DNA from: Caulobacter sp.
GTDB lineage: Bacteria > Pseudomonadota > Alphaproteobacteria > Caulobacterales > Caulobacteraceae
Reading direction: 5' to 3'
DNA: 64,000 nt
NCBI GenBank assembly: GCA_016125585.1
Contig: WGLL01000009.1
Coordinates: 160,499-224,498, forward strand
Shown here: in pieces, positions 63,806 through 64,000 of the stretch
How positions within the stretch are numbered: the first letter of the stretch is position 1
Layout of the letters: each line of letters begins with the position of its first letter
Position numbers and translations under genes: made by a program
Notes under the pieces: model-generated
The model's input: the letters and a program-made list of their open reading frames with translations, nothing else
Databases searched by the model: none
What the model was told of the DNA's origin: nothing

Positions 63806-63836
63806 AAACGGCCGGTCCCGAGGGGGCCGGCCGTTT
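63806..63836. terminator. Terminator-like hairpin beyond clpP
   Basis: Stem AAACGGCCGG / CCGGCCGTTT with an 11-nt loop, preceded by A-rich and followed by TTTCGTC-type sequence. It is in the clpP upstream space and is not attached to a gene within the window. It may end a minus-strand gene from the right that is now displaced by the IS. Confidence 0.6.
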
Positions 63837-63863
63837 CGTCAGGTCTGAGCCCGGTAGGCCTAG

Positions 63864-64000
63864 GTTCTGAACCCATAAAGGTTGCTGGCTGAGGTCGGCG
63901 CTGATTCAAGGCTTCCGAAAGGAGCCTTGAGATGGCGCGATATGACCTTAGCGAGGTGGAGTGGCGGCTGATCGAGCCGCTGCTTCCGAACAAGCCGCGG
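63864..64000 (+). mobile_element. Left end of an IS5-family element
   Basis: The transposase start at 63932 and the CTAG at 63860-63863 followed by GTTCTGAACCCATAAAGG suggest an insertion at a CTAG target, as IS5-group elements do. The exact terminal inverted repeat cannot be confirmed because the right end is outside the window. Confidence 0.55.
63932..64000 (+). CDS. IS5-type transposase, N-terminal fragment
   Basis: The visible residues begin MARYDLSEVEWRLIEPLLPN and continue KPR to the window edge. That is the N-terminus of IS5-family (DUF4096-containing) transposases; the DDE domain lies beyond 64000. Ribosome site AAAGGAG is at 63918-63924. Confidence 0.85.
   Translation, partial: MARYDLSEVEWRLIEPLLPNKPR

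Overview
The window is a high-GC chromosomal segment from an alphaproteobacterium, most likely a member of the Caulobacteraceae (Caulobacter, Phenylobacterium or Brevundimonas type). Three things point there. The clpP and clpX genes are separated by a cicA-like HAD phosphatase gene, as in Caulobacter crescentus. The tRNA-His has A73 and no G-1, an unusual state known from alphaproteobacteria. The run murA, DUF2948, hisD, UPF0262, low-molecular-weight phosphatase, infA, maf, RNase E/G, yacG is typical of the order. There is no prophage, plasmid or CRISPR. The only mobile DNA is the left end of an IS5-type element at the right edge, plus dispersed palindromic intergenic repeats.

Layout. 1-2.5 kb: an edge-truncated ArsR regulator with a large palindromic operator over its start codon, a PPOX-fold protein, an SDR and a membrane protein. 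2.5-8.6 kb (minus): a tight six-gene operon, DUF4129 - DUF4350 - MoxR ATPase - DUF58 - SpoIIM-like - RDD. This is a widespread but functionally obscure membrane cluster and the best candidate here for a poorly described system. 8.6-19.9 kb: a microaerobic respiration island with an FNR-type Fe-S regulator, two small membrane proteins, a GNAT-like protein, the complete ccoNOQP-ccoG-fixH-ccoI-ccoS cluster for cbb3 oxidase and its copper/heme assembly, and hemN. Four FNR boxes (TTGAY-N4-RTCAN) lie in front of the relevant units. 20-24.5 kb: a glycosyltransferase/glycogen-debranching-type pair, tRNA-His and an alpha/beta hydrolase.

24.5-34 kb: the exbB-exbD-tonB energy-transduction operon (minus), tRNA-Phe, the conserved murA-to-yacG housekeeping block (minus) and tRNA-Thr. 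34-45.4 kb: a Baeyer-Villiger-type monooxygenase, DUF2177, nitronate monooxygenase, methylmalonyl-CoA mutase (mutA/mutB) and its chaperone GTPase MeaB, with two paralogous-looking small membrane proteins and two DUF4112 proteins between them. 45.4-51.3 kb: a secreted small protein, a membrane-anchored helix-hairpin-helix protein, RlmJ, poxvirus-type topoisomerase IB, a luciferase-like monooxygenase, DUF1801 and arylamine N-acetyltransferase. 51.6-57.3 kb (minus): a zinc alcohol dehydrogenase, an aminotransferase, and a PYROXD2-like oxidoreductase overlapping a malonyl-CoA synthetase. 57.5-64 kb: a ClC antiporter, a CRP/FNR-family regulator divergent from a TauD-type dioxygenase with a candidate operator between them, then clpX, cicA, a small unknown gene, clpP and the IS end.

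Functionally the region joins oxygen-responsive terminal respiration (Fnr, CcoNOQP, CcoGHIS, HemN), propionyl/methylmalonyl-CoA catabolism (MutAB, MeaB), TonB-dependent uptake energisation, peptidoglycan and histidine synthesis, and the ClpXP cell-cycle protease. Starts given at alternative codons, and functions given for DUF families, are inferences. No database search was possible.
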